A stretch of DNA of 8,135 bases from Comamonadaceae bacterium (GTDB lineage Bacteria; Pseudomonadota; Gammaproteobacteria; Burkholderiales; Burkholderiaceae_C). Below are positions 5,845-8,135 of this stretch, piece after piece. The notes under the pieces are model-generated. The model was not told where the DNA came from. It saw only the letters and a program-made list of their open reading frames with translations, and ran no database searches. The DNA lies in NCBI GenBank assembly GCA_947371775.1, contig CANBQX010000087.1, positions 1 to 8,135 on the forward strand, in the 5' to 3' direction. Position numbers and translations under genes: made by a program. Within the stretch, counting starts at the first letter, position 1. Each line of letters starts with the position of its first letter.

Positions 5845-6978
5845 TTAGCTGAAGAAGCCTTTGAGCTTGTCTTTCCAGCTGTCGCCCGAGGGCGAATGCT
5901 TGCTGCCGCCTTTTTTGAACGACTCGTCGAGCTCGCGCAGCAGCTTGCGCTGACTTTCATTGAGTTTGACAGGCGTCTCCACCGTGATGTGGCAATACAG
6001 GTCGCCAGGGTAGCTGGAGCGCACGCCTTTGATGCCCTTGCCGCGCAGGCGGAACTGCTTGCCCGATTGCGTGCCCTCAGGCAGGTCAATCGCTGCTTCG
6101 CCTGCCAGGGTGGGCACGTCAATTTCGCCACCCAGCGCGGCCGTCACCATGCCGATGGGGACGTTGCAATGCAGGTCGTCACCATCGCGCTCAAAGATGT
6201 CGTGCTTCTTGAGCCGGATTTCAATGTACAAATCGCCGGAAGGCCCGCCGTTGGTCCCAGGTTCTCCATTGCCAGCACTGCGAATGCGCATGCCCGCGTC
6301 GATGCCGGCCGGAATTTTGACTTCCAGGGTTTTTTGGCGCTTGATCTTGCCTTGGCCTGCGCAAGCCGTGCAAGGATCGGGAATGATCTTGCCCACGCCG
6401 CGGCAGGTTGGGCAGGTTTGTTGAACGCTGAAAAAGCCTTGGCGCATTTGCACTGCGCCTGCGCCGCCGCAGGTGCCGCAGGATTTGATTTGCGTGCCGG
6501 GCTTGGCGCCTGTGCCTGCGCAAACCTCGCAGTTTTCGTGCGTGGGAATGCGGATTTGGGAGTCTTTTCCACTGGCTGCTTCTTCCAGCGTGAGCTCCAT
6601 GGCATAGCTCAGGTCACCGCCGCGGTAGACCTGGCGTCCGCCGCCAGCGCGCCCACGCTGTTGGCCGAACATGTCGCCAAAAATATCACCAAAGGCTTCG
6701 GCAAAACCGCCAAAGCCTTCGGCACCAGGCCCGCCGCGCATATTGGGGTCCACACCGGCGTGGCCATGTTGGTCGTAGGCCGCACGCTTTTGCGGGTCCG
6801 AGAGCATCTCATAGGCCTCTTTGGCCTCTTTGAATTTGGCTTCCGCCTCTTTGGACGCTTCACCCTGGTTGCGGTCGGGGTGAAACTTCATCGCCAGCTT
6901 GCGGTAGGACTTTTTAATTTCCTCGTCAGACGCGTTCTTGGCGACGCCCAGAATTTCGTAAAAATCTCGTTTGGCCAT
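5845..6978 (-). CDS. dnaJ: Chaperone protein DnaJ (Hsp40)
   Basis: DnaJ stimulates the ATPase of DnaK and delivers unfolded clients in the cytosol. The 377-residue protein is a full-length type I DnaJ. The J domain covers residues 1-70 with HPD at 33-35. A Gly/Phe-rich linker (about 75-115) follows. The zinc domain has four CxxCxGxG-type motifs starting at Cys150, Cys167, Cys189 and Cys203. The C-terminal substrate-binding domains run from about 211 to 345, with a lysine-rich end. All four zinc motifs keep both cysteines. The ATG is preceded by GGAG at a rather long 12-base distance. It lies 95 bases after dnaK, with a strong hairpin in between that may lower its expression relative to dnaK. 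Confidence 0.99.
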   Translation of the reverse strand: MAKRDFYEILGVAKNASDEEIKKSYRKLAMKFHPDRNQGEASKEAEAKFKEAKEAYEMLSDPQKRAAYDQHGHAGVDPNMRGGPGAEGFGGFAEAFGDIFGDMFGQQRGRAGGGRQVYRGGDLSYAMELTLEEAASGKDSQIRIPTHENCEVCAGTGAKPGTQIKSCGTCGGAGAVQMRQGFFSVQQTCPTCRGVGKIIPDPCTACAGQGKIKRQKTLEVKIPAGIDAGMRIRSAGNGEPGTNGGPSGDLYIEIRLKKHDIFERDGDDLHCNVPIGMVTAALGGEIDVPTLAGEAAIDLPEGTQSGKQFRLRGKGIKGVRSSYPGDLYCHITVETPVKLNESQRKLLRELDESFKKGGSKHSPSGDSWKDKLKGFFS

Positions 6979-7004
6979 GGCGAATAGGTGCTCCGTAGCA
7001 ACAG

Positions 7005-7042
7005 AAAAGCCGCGCTGAACTCCGTGGGGCGTTCAGCGCGGC
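7005..7042 (-). terminator. Strong hairpin with T4 between dnaK and dnaJ
   Basis: GCCGCGCTGAAC (7009-7020) pairs without mismatch with GTTCAGCGCGGC (7031-7042), a 12-bp stem with a 10-base loop. On the - strand it is followed directly by TTTT. It looks like an intrinsic terminator that is leaky, since dnaJ must still be transcribed, or a message-stabilising hairpin. A second, shorter hairpin (GCAGCC at 7053-7058, GGCTGC at 7061-7066) lies just after the dnaK stop. Confidence 0.65.
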
Positions 7043-7073
7043 AGGTTTTTAAGCAGCCAAGGCTGCCTGGGGT

Positions 7074-8135
7074 TTAGCCCTTTTTGACTTCCTTGACTTC
7101 CGCGTCGACCACGTTGTCGTCGGCAGGGGCGGGGCCTTCGGCCGCACCCGGTGCGGCGCCTTGTGCCGCCTCTTTGGCTTGCATCTCGGCATAGACCTTT
7201 TCGCCCAGCTTTTGGCTGGCGGTCATCAGCGCAGCACTCTTGGCAGAGATGCTTTCTTTGTCGTCGCTCTTGATCACGGCCTCGAGGTCTTTGATTGCCG
7301 CTTCGATCTTGTCTTTCTCGCCCGCTTCGAGCTTGTCACCGTATTCGGTCAGGCTCTTCTTGACGCTGTGGATGTTGGCGTCGGCTTCGTTCTTGGCTTG
7401 GATCAGCTCCAGCTTTTTCTTGTCGTCAGCGGCATTGAGCTCTGCGTCTTTGACCATCTGCTGGATTTCAGCTTCCGTCAAACCAGAGTTGGCCTTGATG
7501 GTGATCTTGTTCTCTTTGCCGGTGCCTTTGTCTTTGGCACCTACGTGCAGAATGCCGTTGGCATCAATGTCAAAGGACACTTCAATTTGCGGCGTACCGC
7601 GAGCAGCCGGTGCGATGCCTTCGAGGTTGAACTCACCCAGCGACTTGTTGGCCGAAGCCATTTCGCGCTCACCCTGGTAGACCTTGATGGTCACCGCAGG
7701 CTGGTTGTCGTCTGCTGTCGAGAAGGTCTGGGCAAACTTGGTGGGGATGGTCGTGTTCTTGGTGATCATCTTGGTCATCACGCCGCCCAGGGTTTCGATG
7801 CCCAAAGACAGAGGGGTGACGTCGAGCAGCAGCACGTCCTTGCGGTCGCCAGACAGAACTTGGCCCTGAATCGCGGCGCCCACGGCCACGGCTTCGTCCG
7901 GGTTCACGTCTTTGCGAGGCTCTTTGCCAAACAGTTCTTTGACCTTTTCTTGCACCTTGGGCATGCGGGTCATACCGCCGACCAAAATCACGTCGTGGAT
8001 GTCAGACACACTCACGCCGGCGTCCTTGATCGCGGTGCGGCAGGGCGCAATGGTGCGCTCGATCAGCTCTTCGACCAGGCTCTCGAGCTTGGCGCGGGTC
8101 AGCTTGATGTTCAAGTGCTTGGGGCCGGTGGCATC
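7074..8135 (-). CDS. dnaK: Chaperone protein DnaK (Hsp70), C-terminal part
   Basis: DnaK is the ATP-driven Hsp70 chaperone. The reading frame is open at the right edge, so only the last 353 residues, somewhat more than half of a normal DnaK, are present. Visible are the end of the nucleotide-binding domain (DATGPKHLNIKLTRAKLESLVEE, then ILVGGMTRMPKV and the block EPRKDVNPDEAVAVGAAIQ), the conserved linker VLLLDV (about 7818-7835), the beta substrate-binding domain (from TPLSLGIETLGG to about ITIKANSGL) and the helical lid with an Ala/Gly/Pro-rich tail. The end, VVDAEVKEVKKG, corresponds to the short acidic-basic tail of bacterial DnaK. The sequence continues in frame to the last base of the window with no internal stop. 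It is followed by dnaJ and trhO in the same direction. Confidence 0.98.
   Translation of the reverse strand, partial: DATGPKHLNIKLTRAKLESLVEELIERTIAPCRTAIKDAGVSVSDIHDVILVGGMTRMPKVQEKVKELFGKEPRKDVNPDEAVAVGAAIQGQVLSGDRKDVLLLDVTPLSLGIETLGGVMTKMITKNTTIPTKFAQTFSTADDNQPAVTIKVYQGEREMASANKSLGEFNLEGIAPAARGTPQIEVSFDIDANGILHVGAKDKGTGKENKITIKANSGLTEAEIQQMVKDAELNAADDKKKLELIQAKNEADANIHSVKKSLTEYGDKLEAGEKDKIEAAIKDLEAVIKSDDKESISAKSAALMTASQKLGEKVYAEMQAKEAAQGAAPGAAEGPAPADDNVVDAEVKEVKKG

Noticed and set aside
5896..6987. Open frame of 363 codons on the + strand opposite dnaJ
   Set aside because: Lies fully within dnaJ on the other strand; the alanine-rich, low-complexity translation is typical of an antisense shadow.

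Overview
The window looks like a piece of a Burkholderiales chromosome, most likely of the Comamonadaceae (a Rhodoferax/Polaromonas-type relative). The evidence is a moderately high G+C content, DnaK/DnaJ sequences of proteobacterial type, and a two-partner secretion locus whose exoprotein carries MBG repeats. The genus is inference from general resemblance, not from a database search.

Left part (1-2329, + strand): the 3' end of a large secreted exoprotein (TpsA type) with tandem MBG-like repeats, overlapping by 7 bases a complete TpsB outer-membrane transporter of the FhaC/ShlB family. Together they form a two-partner (type Vb) secretion system for an adhesin-like protein. An 8-G tract lies inside the transporter gene.

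Middle part (2357 to about 4734, - strand): three closely spaced genes read leftward. They encode a gamma-butyrobetaine-hydroxylase-like Fe(II)/2-oxoglutarate oxygenase, an HD-domain protein with the six-ligand pattern of di-iron HD oxygenases, and a small RBBP9/YdeN-type serine hydrolase. The first two match the TmpA/TmpB pair, which degrades 2-(trimethylammonio)ethylphosphonate to glycine betaine and phosphate in two oxidative steps. The hydrolase is an unexplained third member. The leader upstream of this operon holds three TGTCAA-type repeats spaced 13-14 bp apart and a perfect 6-5-6 palindrome, together a candidate operator.

Right part (4873-8135, - strand): the chaperone cluster dnaK (3' half only, running off the right edge), dnaJ (complete) and, 27 bases downstream, trhO (tRNA U34 hydroxylase, rhodanese family). 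A strong hairpin with a short T tract lies between dnaK and dnaJ and may set the ratio of the two chaperones.

The Tps locus and the - strand operon converge at 2330-2356 with no clear terminator between them. No tRNA, rRNA, CRISPR array or insertion sequence is visible. The items most worth following are the tmpAB-hydrolase operon and its repeat-rich leader.
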